DNA from: Desulfobacterales bacterium
Lineage (GTDB): Bacteria; Desulfobacterota; UBA8473
Length of the DNA: 64,000 nucleotides
Assembly (NCBI GenBank): GCA_016209225.1
Contig: JACQWO010000058.1
Coordinates: forward strand, 1 to 64,000
Direction of reading: 5' to 3'
The position numbers and the translations under genes were made by a program. Positions 1 through 9,978 of the stretch are shown here, piece by piece; within the stretch, counting starts at the first letter, position 1, and every line of letters starts with the position of its first letter. The notes under the pieces are model-generated. The model saw nothing but the letters and a program-made list of their open reading frames with translations, ran no database searches and was not told where the DNA came from.

Positions 1-146
1 ACTTGTAGTTAGATGTAATTTGTGATCATTCTAATAAAACTGCAATAAGCATTGTTTTTATGGTCTTTTGGTAAGGTGATTCTTGTAGAATCAAATAGTT
101 ACAGTTTTCATAATACTTTTTTTCGGAACAGTCTCTAATAGGTTAG

Positions 147-704
147 TTAGTTCGTTTTGAGTTCAAAGAACGAGATTAGAGTTGTGCCATATCTTCTTTG
201 ATCGGTCAAGATTAGCCTCTCTATTTCCCCTTCTATCGTTTCCGAAGAAGAGTGCTCAGCTATAACCAAAGAGGTATCTTTTAAAATATCTGATCGGGAT
301 ATCTTCACCAGTGCGTCTTTTAAAATACCCCTTCTATAAGGCGGATCCAAAAATATAAAATCGAATCTATTTCTCCACCTCTCCAGAATCTTTATTCCCT
401 TATCTACGGTAGTCCCTATTATTTGGCTAATATCAGTGAACCCACAGTTCCTAAGGTTCTTTTCTAATACAGGCAAGACATACCGACTACTCTCGATAAA
501 GACTGCTTTCAATGCCTCCCGACTTAATGCTTCTATTCCTAAATTCCCAGTACCTGCAAATAAATCCAAAACCTCCTTATCTTTGAAATCACGAGGTAGT
601 ATATTAAAGATCGATTCTTTGACCTTGTCAGCCGTGGGACGTGTATTTAAGCCTTTGTCAGAGAACAGCTTCCTTCCCTTGGCTTTACCACCGATAACTC
701 TCAA
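147..704 (-). CDS. rsmD: 16S rRNA (guanine(966)-N(2))-methyltransferase RsmD
   Basis: MRVIGGKAKGRKL...RPTADKVKESIFNIL...LDLFAGTGNLGIEALSR...FDFIFLDPPY methyltransferase motifs. Confidence 0.93.
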   Translation of the reverse strand: MRVIGGKAKGRKLFSDKGLNTRPTADKVKESIFNILPRDFKDKEVLDLFAGTGNLGIEALSREALKAVFIESSRYVLPVLEKNLRNCGFTDISQIIGTTVDKGIKILERWRNRFDFIFLDPPYRRGILKDALVKISRSDILKDTSLVIAEHSSSETIEGEIERLILTDQRRYGTTLISFFELKTN

Positions 705-859
705 TGATTTATCACTACATTAAAATTTATTGATTTTTAAGTATGAAGTGGGCAGAATCTTAACATATAACTAATGTTTGTCAAGAGCTTTTAAGAAGGT
801 CAGGATAACGCAAAAAATCAGCGTGGCGTATTACGCATCCGCTACATGTTGTTAGAAAT

Positions 860-1264
860 TTATATTTTATTTGGTTTATAAATTACCGCTGCAATTATGC
901 CGCAAATGATGAATTCGATCATCCCGAAAATGAACCATTGCAGACATAATGAAAAAGGAAGAGGATACATCGCATATGAGTAAAATCCATAAGGAATATT
1001 TGCAAAAAGCCCGATGATTACACCATAACGAGCTCCTTCCGTTATACCCTTATTTTCGTAACCTTTGATAAATATGTAGGTAAATAAGAAAGCTAAAATT
1101 AGAGAACCTATATGTATTATCCACATTTTTGACATCATATCCGGTCTCCAAAGATTCATGCTTTCATATGTTTTGCCTAAAATTACCGTATGGACGATTG
1201 CGTCGATAATCTCGAAACCTAAAAACACCACCAGACTTGCTATAATGAATCGTTTTGCGTTCAT
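860..1264 (-). CDS. Small multi-pass membrane protein, uncharacterized
   Basis: 134-aa ORF with several hydrophobic helices; no firm family. Confidence 0.6.
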   Translation of the reverse strand: MNAKRFIIASLVVFLGFEIIDAIVHTVILGKTYESMNLWRPDMMSKMWIIHIGSLILAFLFTYIFIKGYENKGITEGARYGVIIGLFANIPYGFYSYAMYPLPFSLCLQWFIFGMIEFIICGIIAAVIYKPNKI

Positions 1265-1363
1265 GTTAGCCCTCCTTTTTATTTTTTCAGGTTGTTAATT
1301 TGATTCAGGGGATGCTCAAAGTTGCCGGGTAGGATTTTCTTGAGCAACCGATTAGACAACGGT

Positions 1364-1984
1364 TCACTGATTTTTCTTTAGGTTTTCAATTAATTGGCTT
1401 AGAAGCCTGAGCTGTTCCTGTTGGATTGAAATAAGTTCACTCCATTGCTTCTCCCTAAGCAAGTCTATTTTCTCATGAAGCGCCATTATTTCAAGCTCCG
1501 CCTTCAGGTTGACTTCGTAATCATGTTCCGCAGTCAGACGATCCTTATGGGCCTGTCGGTTTTGAGACATCAAGATTACCGGAGCTTGAATAGCGGCAAG
1601 CATGGATAAAAACAGATTCAGCAGAATGTACGGATATGGATCGAATGATTCACGGTACTTGATTAGAATAAACGAATTCAGGAGAACCCAAATAACCAGG
1701 ACAACCCCAAAGATTGATATAAAGGTCCAGGAGCCGCCAAAGGCAGCGACTTTGTCAGCCAGCCTCTGGCCAAAAGTCAGTTGCTCAGAAAAGTCTTTAG
1801 CAACATTTCTCGCAATGTGGGTTCTCGCGGCGAGATGATTAGCAACTTTCTTTTCTCGCTTACCAAGTTGCTCATATTTCGTGCGAAAATGCTTTTCTGA
1901 TATTTCGTCTACTTTCTTATTCATCGTGTTGTCCTTTGGATTGTGGGCTAACGCCCGCGAATGAGCCGCGAGCCTCTGTGACAC
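1364..1984 (-). CDS. DUF1003-like membrane protein
   Basis: FGQRLADKVAAFGGSWTFISIFGVVLVIWVLLN...YPYILLNLFLSMLAAIQAPVILMSQNRQ is typical of DUF1003. Confidence 0.85.
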   Translation of the reverse strand: MSQRLAAHSRALAHNPKDNTMNKKVDEISEKHFRTKYEQLGKREKKVANHLAARTHIARNVAKDFSEQLTFGQRLADKVAAFGGSWTFISIFGVVLVIWVLLNSFILIKYRESFDPYPYILLNLFLSMLAAIQAPVILMSQNRQAHKDRLTAEHDYEVNLKAELEIMALHEKIDLLREKQWSELISIQQEQLRLLSQLIENLKKNQ

Positions 1985-2023
1985 ACCTCACGAGACGAAT
2001 GGCACGACGGCTCCATTCGCTTG

Positions 2024-2515
2024 TTAGTCCTCTTCAGCCAGTTGCTTCATGTTACGTTCCACCGCTTCATGTATGATCCCATGCCGCGCTGCCCAGCCGA
2101 CCACGATGGAGTCGAAGTACTCGTCGAGTTCGTTTAGCTTGTCCGAGAGCTCGTCGAGCTCAGCGATCATTGTGACACGGCCGGTGGGGGTCACGAACAC
2201 AGCTGCTCTATCCCAGAAATAATGGTGAACCAGCCAGTTTCTCAGCTGTTGCGCTTCGCGAAGTCGCGGCTCGAAATCCGCTGGTAACGTAGTCGATTGC
2301 CGAAGGCGCGTCACGAGACTGCCGAAGGTCTTGCCAAATAACTCATCGAGTAGTTCGTCGTAACCAGTCCTCGTGATCTTGTCGGGTCCAGTGCCGTACT
2401 CGGTGGCCAGAGCCATTGCAAGTTGCCGCTCAAGACACTGAAGGACGTACATCGTCAAGCCGAACTTGGCGTACACGTCTCGAATTTGCGCAGATTCGTC
2501 GTCGATTTGTTCCAT
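2024..2515 (-). CDS. Hypothetical protein
   Basis: 163-aa ORF in a stretch noticeably more GC-rich than its flanks. Confidence 0.5.
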   Translation of the reverse strand: MEQIDDESAQIRDVYAKFGLTMYVLQCLERQLAMALATEYGTGPDKITRTGYDELLDELFGKTFGSLVTRLRQSTTLPADFEPRLREAQQLRNWLVHHYFWDRAAVFVTPTGRVTMIAELDELSDKLNELDEYFDSIVVGWAARHGIIHEAVERNMKQLAEED

Positions 2516-2781
2516 CGTTCCTCGAAGAGACCTAACAAGTTATTCTATAGTTAGTTCCTTAATAACTCCGCGCCTCAAGGGGTTCCTTCAGGCTCCATGC
2601 ATTAATAAGTTATGTTGTCTATCCAACCCATGATCCCCTGCCCTCTCAGATACCCCTTCATTATAAAATAATATATAATCTCTTGACAGATTTTTTGCAA
2701 CAATATATTTTTGGGTCATCTCCCAAAGAGTTGGTCGACGAAAAGGATTCAAGGGGTCAAGGATTCGAGGATTCGAGCGAG

Positions 2782-3153
2782 ATGCTTAAAAATTACAAAG
2801 AATTTAAGGTTTGGCAAAAGCCCTATCAGCAATGTTTAGAGATTTACAAAATAACTATAAAATTCCCAAAGGATGACAAGTTCGGTTTGACATAACAGAT
2901 CAGGCGGGCTGTTGTGTCCATTCCTTCCAACATTGCAGAAGGTTATGGACGCAAGACAACAGCAGATTATATCAAGTCTTTATATATTGCCTATGGATCA
3001 AACTGTGAACTGGAAACGCAGATAATGCTAGGCGGAGACTTAGGTTACATTGACAGTGATATACTTGAGAGTATCAAGGATGACATTCATGAGGTTGAAA
3101 GGATGCTCAAAGCATTGATAAAATCATTAGAAAACAAACACTTGAATCCTTGA
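2782..3153 (+). pseudogene. Four-helix-bundle (S23/IVP family) protein interrupted by an in-frame TAA
   Basis: KNYKEFKVWQKPYQQCLEIYKITIKFPKDDKFGLT*QIRRAVVSIPSNIAEGYGRKT...; both halves are in the same frame, with the stop at 2893-2895. Confidence 0.85.
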
Positions 3154-3294
3154 CTCCTCGAATCCTGTACCACTTTCTCCTAACTAATTGGGAGAAGAAC
3201 CATATTTTTATGTAGAAATAGGAGAACCCTGTATGCTGGTTATCACTTCCGCATTACAGGCACAATTTGAACAGCGTCAATAAGGAGGGGGACT

Positions 3295-4068
3295 ATGAAG
3301 AAAAAGATTGCCTTGTATCTATTGGTGTTACTTACTTTAAATCTCTATTTTATAAACACCCTGGCACAGGCAGAGGAAGGAACAGATGTGGAGACCATAG
3401 AGGTTACAGTAAGCGGTATGGGAGCAATTACTGAAGAAGGGATTGCTGACGCAAGAAAGGCTGCCATTAATGATGCCCTTAAATTAGCTGTAGAACAGGC
3501 TAGAGGGGTAATGGTTTCATCAAATACTGAAGTAAACAATTTTGTCATTGTAAAGGATGATGTTCTGTCAAAATGCAGGGGTTATGTTAAAAACTATAGG
3601 ATACTTGATGAAAACAAGCTGGATAAAGATAAGGCTTATAGGGTTTCTATAGTTGCCAATGTAGCCTTAAGGGATCCAAAGCTTAAAGCTCAGATAACCT
3701 TCGATGAAAAAACCGCTAAGCAGAAAATGCCGGCAATATTTGACGAGATCCGTGCCCTGAGTAATAAAACAAACCAACTGGCAGAGTTGATTGATTCAAA
3801 GGATACGCAGAATCTCAGAGAAAGTGGGTTTGAGGGGCTACTCCCAAGATACAAGACCTTGATTCAAGTATTGAGCGCTGTCCAGTTGCCAGAGGAGAGA
3901 ATGAAGCGATTTTTAATATTCAAAAAGGGTGTTCTCCTAAAGGCAAGCGCGACATTAACCTTTAAGGAGTTTCTTAAGACACGTGACTCAAAGGTTTTTC
4001 AAAATGCTGTTAGGTTAAACAGAAAAGGCAACATAATTCTGTCTATAATTATGAAAGGTTCTGGCTAA
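3295..4068 (+). CDS. Secreted protein, FlgT/LPP20-like N-terminal region
   Basis: Signal peptide, then GMGAITEEGIADARKAAINDALKLAVEQARGVMVSS. Confidence 0.6.
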   Translation: MKKKIALYLLVLLTLNLYFINTLAQAEEGTDVETIEVTVSGMGAITEEGIADARKAAINDALKLAVEQARGVMVSSNTEVNNFVIVKDDVLSKCRGYVKNYRILDENKLDKDKAYRVSIVANVALRDPKLKAQITFDEKTAKQKMPAIFDEIRALSNKTNQLAELIDSKDTQNLRESGFEGLLPRYKTLIQVLSAVQLPEERMKRFLIFKKGVLLKASATLTFKEFLKTRDSKVFQNAVRLNRKGNIILSIIMKGSG

Positions 4069-4148
4069 GAAGGTCAGGATATAAGAAGACAACCTCCAAA
4101 AGATAAGACTTAAAGGGATGAGATTTTAACTCCAGCAAAAGCAATCTA

Positions 4149-5048
4149 CTATAGTCTTCCCATCTCTTTTAATGCCTTTCTTAGCTTCTCTCTATTCTCT
4201 GGTCGTAACTCTACCAAAGGCAACCTTAGCCTCCCGGCTGGCAGCCCCATCATGCTCAATGCCTCTTTTACCGGTGCCGGGTTCGATTCTATAAATAGGG
4301 CATTAACTAAAGGGAGCGTCCGGTAGTGTATATTCCTTGCCTTTTCATATTCCCCTGCTTTGATCAATTTACACATCTCGGTATATTCCTTCCCGATAAC
4401 ATTCCCCACAGCACATATTACACCATCTCCCCCCAGGCACATCATGGGGTATGTCAGGGCATCTTCACCTGAGAGGACAAAGAACTTTTTGGAACTGTTC
4501 TTGGTGGCTCTTATTATCTCCATGGTCTGCATTAGATTCCCATTTGCATCTTTAAGCCCTATTATATTATCGATCTTTGAAAGTTCAATTATAGTTTGGG
4601 GCTCTATATTTCTGCCGGTTCTAGTGGGTACATTGTATATAAAATGAGGTATTTTGGTATTTTTAGCGATAGCCTCAAAGTGACGCATAAGCCCATCCTG
4701 GGTTGGCCTGTTATAGTAAGGGCCCACCTGAAGACTGGCATCAGCACCCACATCCTCAGCGTGTTTTGTCATATTAATAGCCTCCTGGGTACTATTAGAC
4801 CCGGTTCCTGCAATTACGGGTACCCTGCCGTTAACCTCTTTTACAACTATCTCAATTATTTGATTGTGTTCTTTGTGAGACAGGGTAGGTGATTCTCCTG
4901 TAGTTCCGCAGGGGACTATACCGTCCACCCCCTCCTCTTCAATAAGATAATTTACCAGCTTTATTAACCCTCCCTCATCTATTGAACAGTCATCCTTAAA
5001 GGGAGTAATTATGGGGATATGACAGCCAGTAAAGTCTTTTTGGTGCAT
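4149..5048 (-). CDS. dapA: 4-hydroxy-tetrahydrodipicolinate synthase
   Basis: GCHIPIITPFKDD...GTTGESPTLSHKEH...YYNRPTQDGL...YNVPTRTG. Confidence 0.96.
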   Translation of the reverse strand: MHQKDFTGCHIPIITPFKDDCSIDEGGLIKLVNYLIEEEGVDGIVPCGTTGESPTLSHKEHNQIIEIVVKEVNGRVPVIAGTGSNSTQEAINMTKHAEDVGADASLQVGPYYNRPTQDGLMRHFEAIAKNTKIPHFIYNVPTRTGRNIEPQTIIELSKIDNIIGLKDANGNLMQTMEIIRATKNSSKKFFVLSGEDALTYPMMCLGGDGVICAVGNVIGKEYTEMCKLIKAGEYEKARNIHYRTLPLVNALFIESNPAPVKEALSMMGLPAGRLRLPLVELRPENREKLRKALKEMGRL

Positions 5049-5068
5049 GGTTGTTACCTCCTCTTTAT

Positions 5069-5770
5069 TTATAAAAGCTCTTTAAATTTTTCCTCGGCCT
5101 CTGAGGGACGCACATAGAAAGGCGTAAATGTATTTAAATCCAAAGTGTTATTCTTTTTAAATTGATCTAAACTCAATTTTGCAATATTTGCCGCACGGGG
5201 AAGTCTCAAATTTAGTGGGGCAAAGAATGCCATATCTCTAAGTACCTCTTTTATGAGTGTATGATAGACCTTTATAGCATCACCTAGAAAAACAACCTTT
5301 TCTTGAATCTTTTTTAGTAGCTCTCTTGGGTCTATTACCAAATCAGGTGTGAGTTTTCTCAGCCTGTTTTTTGTGTCTCTATTATACAATGCTGTATAGA
5401 CTTGTTTTTTTCTGGCATCTAATATTGGACAGGTAAGGTAGTCTGTAAAGGAAATATTTTCGGCTAAAGCATCCAGGGTTGAAATGCCAACAACAGGTTT
5501 GTTAGTTGCATAGGCAAGTCCCTTAATTGTACTTACGCCTATTCGGAGTCCTGTAAATGAGCCAGGGCCTATAGATACAGCGAATCCATCGACTTTATCT
5601 ATGGAAATCTTTGAATCTCGTGTTACACAATCGATGGCCAAAAGCAGCCTTTCGGAATGGGTGATGTCGATATTCAGCAGATACTCAGATACAAGTTCAT
5701 CGCCATCTACTAAGGCTACACTTCCAGCCATGGTTGAAGTTTCTATTGCCAATACCTTCAAAGGAGGCAC
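5069..5770 (-). CDS. tsaB: tRNA threonylcarbamoyladenosine biosynthesis protein TsaB
   Basis: LAIETSTMAGSVAL...HSERLL...GFAVSIGPGSFTGLRIGVSTIKGLA. Confidence 0.95.
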   Translation of the reverse strand: MPPLKVLAIETSTMAGSVALVDGDELVSEYLLNIDITHSERLLLAIDCVTRDSKISIDKVDGFAVSIGPGSFTGLRIGVSTIKGLAYATNKPVVGISTLDALAENISFTDYLTCPILDARKKQVYTALYNRDTKNRLRKLTPDLVIDPRELLKKIQEKVVFLGDAIKVYHTLIKEVLRDMAFFAPLNLRLPRAANIAKLSLDQFKKNNTLDLNTFTPFYVRPSEAEEKFKELL

Positions 5771-5837
5771 CTTTCCGAGAGAAGCCAGGAGTCAGGAGTC
5801 AGAATGCAAAAGTTTTTTCTATTCTGACTCCTCGGTA

Positions 5838-6905
5838 TTATTTAGCAAATATCCGGCTCAAGTCATTGTAAAATACAAAGATTATCAACAGGACTATGAT
5901 AACCAGGCCAACTTGCTGGGCAGCCTCCCTCTTCTTGACACTGAGTGGTTTCCCCATGATAGCCTCCAGGAGGAAGAAGAATAAATGACCACCATCGAGG
6001 ATAGGGATAGGAAAGAGGTTTACTATGCCCAGATTGATACTTATTATTGCCATAAAGAAAAGAAAATTCGAAATTCCTGCCTGGGCCTGTTTCCCAGCCA
6101 TCTGTATTATTAGGATAGGACCACCCAGGGTATTTGCAGGCACCGTTCTTTCAATGAGTTTTATGATGGTTATTCCCATCAATTTAACAAGAAACCATGT
6201 CTGTTGAGATCCCTTTACAATAGCCATAAAAGGATTATATCTCTCGGTAATAAATTTATCTGATACGCTTATACCGATCTTGTAAATCTTTACATCTTCC
6301 CCAAAGATATTTTTGTCAGTAAAGAGCGTTGGCATGAGTTTGGTCTCATAGTAACTGTCATCTTTTTTTAACTTAATGGCCAGTTCCTCTCCGTTACTAT
6401 GCTGGATAATCTTTGTTAAGTCTTCCCAACGTGAGACTTCCTTTCCATTTATGGCAACAATTTGGTCGCCTTTTTTAATTCCGGCCTCATAAGCAGGAGA
6501 CCTGTCTACAACATCGCCTATCTGGGTTGTCAGGACTGGAACTCCCAGCATGTAAATTACGGAAAGGACAAATACAGCAAATATTATGTTAAATAAAGGT
6601 CCGGCGAACACAATCCCTGCCCTTTTTAGTACGGATTTGTGGGAGAAGGATTTGTCTAGGTCATCTTCTGATACTTTTTCTTCCTCCCCGGGCTCCTCTC
6701 CAATCATCTTTACATATCCCCCTAGGGGGATAGCAGAAAGAAGGTATTCGGTTTCTCCAATTTTCTTACTCAGTATTTTGGGACCGAAACCAAGGGAGAA
6801 CTTGAGTACCCCAACACCGCTTATCTTTGCAACGATAAAATGTCCCAATTCATGAACAAAGATTAGTACCCCCAGTAGAACTATCGCAGAAATTGCAGTT
6901 ACCAT
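5838..6905 (-). CDS. rseP: RIP site-2 metalloprotease RseP
   Basis: FVHELGHFIVAK (HExxH), PDZ region, LFPIPILDGGHL. Confidence 0.96.
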   Translation of the reverse strand: MVTAISAIVLLGVLIFVHELGHFIVAKISGVGVLKFSLGFGPKILSKKIGETEYLLSAIPLGGYVKMIGEEPGEEEKVSEDDLDKSFSHKSVLKRAGIVFAGPLFNIIFAVFVLSVIYMLGVPVLTTQIGDVVDRSPAYEAGIKKGDQIVAINGKEVSRWEDLTKIIQHSNGEELAIKLKKDDSYYETKLMPTLFTDKNIFGEDVKIYKIGISVSDKFITERYNPFMAIVKGSQQTWFLVKLMGITIIKLIERTVPANTLGGPILIIQMAGKQAQAGISNFLFFMAIISINLGIVNLFPIPILDGGHLFFFLLEAIMGKPLSVKKREAAQQVGLVIIVLLIIFVFYNDLSRIFAK

Positions 6906-6926
6906 TCAACACTCCTTGTAATTTAG

Positions 6927-7961
6927 CTAGACAAGCACCTTTGCCTTCATCCGAGCCCAACTATCGGCTTCCAATGCATCTTGTATTGTGTTTATTTCTT
7001 TTACCTTATAAGAATTCATGGTCTGTTCTATAATATTGGGTATCCCTGTGAACCCTATTTTATTGTTTAAAAACGCCTCCACTGCTATCTCATTGGCGGC
7101 ATTGAGGACAGCAGGCATTGTTCCTCCCTCCTCAACTGCCCTGTATGCCAATCTGAGAGCAGGAAATCTTTTCTCGTCCGGGAGGTCAAAGGTGAGTTTG
7201 TCAATCTCAAGGAGGTTTAAGGAAGGAAGTTCCGTTGGAAGACGTTCAGGATATGCAAGGGCATAAGATATCGGTCCCCGCATATCTGGCAACCCCATTT
7301 GGGCAACAACCGAGCCATCAATATATTCTACCATTGAGTGAACTATACTCTGGGGGTGAATATGGACGTCGATCTTTTCATGAGGAATATCGAATAACCA
7401 TCTGGCTTCAATTACCTCCAATCCTTTGTTCATTAGAGATGCTGAATCGATGGTGATCTTCTTTCCCATCTCCCAGATAGGGTGGTTTAGGGCTTCCTGA
7501 ATTGTGACATTTGCGAGTTCTTCCTGGGAACAGTTTAGAAACGGCCCCCCGGAAGCCGTTAAAATTATCCTTTTTACGTCCTTCTTTTGATGCCCCAGCA
7601 GGGATTGGAAAATAGCGCTATGCTCGCTGTCAATGGGGAAGATAGTGACGCCGTTCTCTTTCGCCTCTTTCATTACTATCTTTCCTGCCATAACCAGTGT
7701 TTCCTTGTTATTAGTTCCTTCAATACCATAGAGGATTTCTATGTCTAGCGGGGCTAATTCTTCTTTCAGCCTCTTGGCAAGAGGTTTATTCAATACGGAT
7801 ACCACTTTTGGTTTAAATTTGGTAATCTGCTCTTTTAGTAATTGGATATTAGACCCAGCCGAAAGGGCTACTATTTCGTATTTATCCCTGAACCTTTCGA
7901 TTATATCTAACGTGTTGACACCGATTGAACCTGTGGAACCCAAAATAGCCAGTTTCTTCAC
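6927..7961 (-). CDS. dxr: 1-deoxy-D-xylulose 5-phosphate reductoisomerase with an apparent internal in-frame deletion
   Basis: KKLAILGSTGSIGVNTLDII; NKETLVMAG; PIDSEHSAIFQSL; but the VSAIVGAAGLLPTL-type block expected before NKE is missing (344 aa). Confidence 0.93.
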   Translation of the reverse strand: MKKLAILGSTGSIGVNTLDIIERFRDKYEIVALSAGSNIQLLKEQITKFKPKVVSVLNKPLAKRLKEELAPLDIEILYGIEGTNNKETLVMAGKIVMKEAKENGVTIFPIDSEHSAIFQSLLGHQKKDVKRIILTASGGPFLNCSQEELANVTIQEALNHPIWEMGKKITIDSASLMNKGLEVIEARWLFDIPHEKIDVHIHPQSIVHSMVEYIDGSVVAQMGLPDMRGPISYALAYPERLPTELPSLNLLEIDKLTFDLPDEKRFPALRLAYRAVEEGGTMPAVLNAANEIAVEAFLNNKIGFTGIPNIIEQTMNSYKVKEINTIQDALEADSWARMKAKVLV

Positions 7962-8002
7962 CTAGTACTCCAAGTCATATCTGTTCTAAAGAATGAACAT
8001 GC

Positions 8003-8091
8003 GTAACTACTCAGGTTCAAAGTTCCAAGGTTCACGGTTCAAGGTTAGAGCAACCAACCGTGAACTGTGAACCTGACAACCTGAATAGTTC
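8003..8091. repeat. Palindromic intergenic element, GGTTCAC-word type
   Basis: GTAACTACTCAGGTTCAAAGTTCCAAGGTTCACGG...CCGTGAACTGTGAACCTGACAACCTGAATAGTTC. Confidence 0.8.
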
Positions 8092-8146
8092 TGAGATGAT
8101 TATCTAGCCTTTACTGTCCACTCACGACACGGCTACTTATCTCTTT

Positions 8147-8947
8147 CTACAGAACTATAATGGCGTAATAATAAAGAAAGGGCGCCGAAAAGAGGATGCT
8201 GTCAATCCGATCTAATATGCCCCCATGTCCGGGCAGCAAACTGCCAGAGTCTTTTACCCCAGAGCTTCTCTTTATCATTGATTCACACAGATCCCCCACC
8301 TGTCCCATTATCCCCAGACCTACGGCCAAAATTAGGCAGTGATAAATCTCCAGTTGATCTAGAAAGTATTCTCTGAAGATTAAAGCGCCTCCTATATTTC
8401 CTGCGAATCCCCACAGTGATCCCTCTATAGTTTTGCCCGGACTAATCCTTGAATACAGTTTATGCCTTCCAAGGTAACTGCCCCCATAATAAGAGGCGGT
8501 ATCCCCCATAAAGGTTACTGCCAGGGTGAAGAAAACCCATTGTTTACCAAGGGGTAATTCCCTGATTAAAGTAAGATGCGGTAAGAGGAGTCCTATGTAA
8601 AAGATTCCAATTAGAAGTTTCCCAAGGCTGGGGACTACCGAGCTTAAATCTTCAACATTTATCAGAAAGAAAATAAGCAAAAAAACAATAATAAAAGTGG
8701 AAACACCTAATATGAAATGGTCATCTCCCCTGTAAATACCATATGCTGAAAGCGATCCCAAAAGGATCCCTAATATCTTTTCTTTCCTGTGAGTTCTGGG
8801 TAAAACCAAAGTATAAAACTCATGAGTCGCCAGTATTATTGTAACTAAAAGGACACAAAAAAAGACCTGTTCTGAACCGTAACCTACCACAAGAATAAGG
8901 AGTGGTATAAGGAATAATGCCGTTAGCCATCTCTTTAATTCCATCAT
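8147..8947 (-). CDS. cdsA: Phosphatidate cytidylyltransferase
   Basis: SRISPGKTIEGSLWGFAGN...GDLCESMIKRSSGVKDSGSLLPGHGGILDRIDS. Confidence 0.96.
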   Translation of the reverse strand: MMELKRWLTALFLIPLLILVVGYGSEQVFFCVLLVTIILATHEFYTLVLPRTHRKEKILGILLGSLSAYGIYRGDDHFILGVSTFIIVFLLIFFLINVEDLSSVVPSLGKLLIGIFYIGLLLPHLTLIRELPLGKQWVFFTLAVTFMGDTASYYGGSYLGRHKLYSRISPGKTIEGSLWGFAGNIGGALIFREYFLDQLEIYHCLILAVGLGIMGQVGDLCESMIKRSSGVKDSGSLLPGHGGILDRIDSILFSAPFLYYYAIIVL

Positions 8948-9696
8948 ACCCCTTTCTTCTTCCTGCCCTTTATCTGAGTGCTCGTTAGGCCAAACCTTCT
9001 TTCTCTAGACTGAAAGTCCAGTATAGCTTCAATTAAATCTTCTTTTTTAAAATCGGGCCATAGGGTGTCGGTAATGTATATTTCCGTATAAGCCATTTGC
9101 CAGAGCAGGAAGTTGCTAATTCGATGTTCACCACTGGTCCTAATTAAGAGATCTGGATCTGGGATTCCAGCAGTAAATAGATAGTTAGAAAAGAGTTCCT
9201 CTGTAATATTCTCAGGTTTTATTTTTTTAGCCTCACAATCACTGATGATCTTTCTAACCGCATGGATAATATCGTCTCTGCCTCCATAACTTAATGCCAG
9301 ATTTAGGATCATCCCTTTGCATGCTTTGGTTTTTTCAATGGTATCTGTCAAAACCTTATATACCTTATTGGGCAGATTCTCGAGGTCGCCAATTGCGTTA
9401 AGTCGTATATTGTTCTCCAGCATCTCGTCCAGTTCCTCAAAAAGATATCTTTTAAGAAGGTGCATCAATGCATTTACTTCACCCTTTGGACGATTCCAAT
9501 TCTCCATAGAAAAGGCATAAAGGGTCAGCACCTCAATGCCCAGTTCTCTACAGGTCTTTACTGCTTCTCTTACTGCTTCTGCTCCCTTTTGATGTCCAGA
9601 TACTCTATTGAGAATCCTTTTCTTTGCCCAACGGCCGTTGCCATCCATAATAATTGCAATATGTCTCGGAAGTTTATCTTTATTCAGCTTCTCCAT
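8944..9696 (-). CDS. uppS: Isoprenyl transferase (undecaprenyl diphosphate synthase)
   Basis: PRHIAIIMDGNGRWAKKR...LTLYAFSMENWNRP...DLLIRTSGEHRISNFLLWQMAYTE. Confidence 0.97.
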   Translation of the reverse strand: MEKLNKDKLPRHIAIIMDGNGRWAKKRILNRVSGHQKGAEAVREAVKTCRELGIEVLTLYAFSMENWNRPKGEVNALMHLLKRYLFEELDEMLENNIRLNAIGDLENLPNKVYKVLTDTIEKTKACKGMILNLALSYGGRDDIIHAVRKIISDCEAKKIKPENITEELFSNYLFTAGIPDPDLLIRTSGEHRISNFLLWQMAYTEIYITDTLWPDFKKEDLIEAILDFQSRERRFGLTSTQIKGRKKKGV

Positions 9697-9978
9697 AATT
9701 ATTTGCCAAGCTAATGTTTTTAAAACTGGTTATTTTAAGCTAAAAGCGAGGAGCTAAGGGCAAGAAAATGTTTTACTATCACCTTTATCCCCTTACCCTT
9801 CGCCTAATAAAAATGTTTACCTATAGGTTAGAGCTAAAATTAGCATAAGTAATATGATTTTTCAAGTAAAGATTATAGGCAGGTTAAATGTTCCTTTCAG
9901 ATGGATTAAAAGGATACTTTAAGAGTGAGAAGGGATGAGACCGAAAAGTGACGGGGGAAGTCTAGAAACTTTTAATAT

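Noticed and set aside
2893-2895. In-frame stop in the S23/IVP gene as possible recoding
   Set aside because: The codon is TAA (not TGA or TAG) at a position where I expect Ser, so a nonsense mutation is simpler than recoding.
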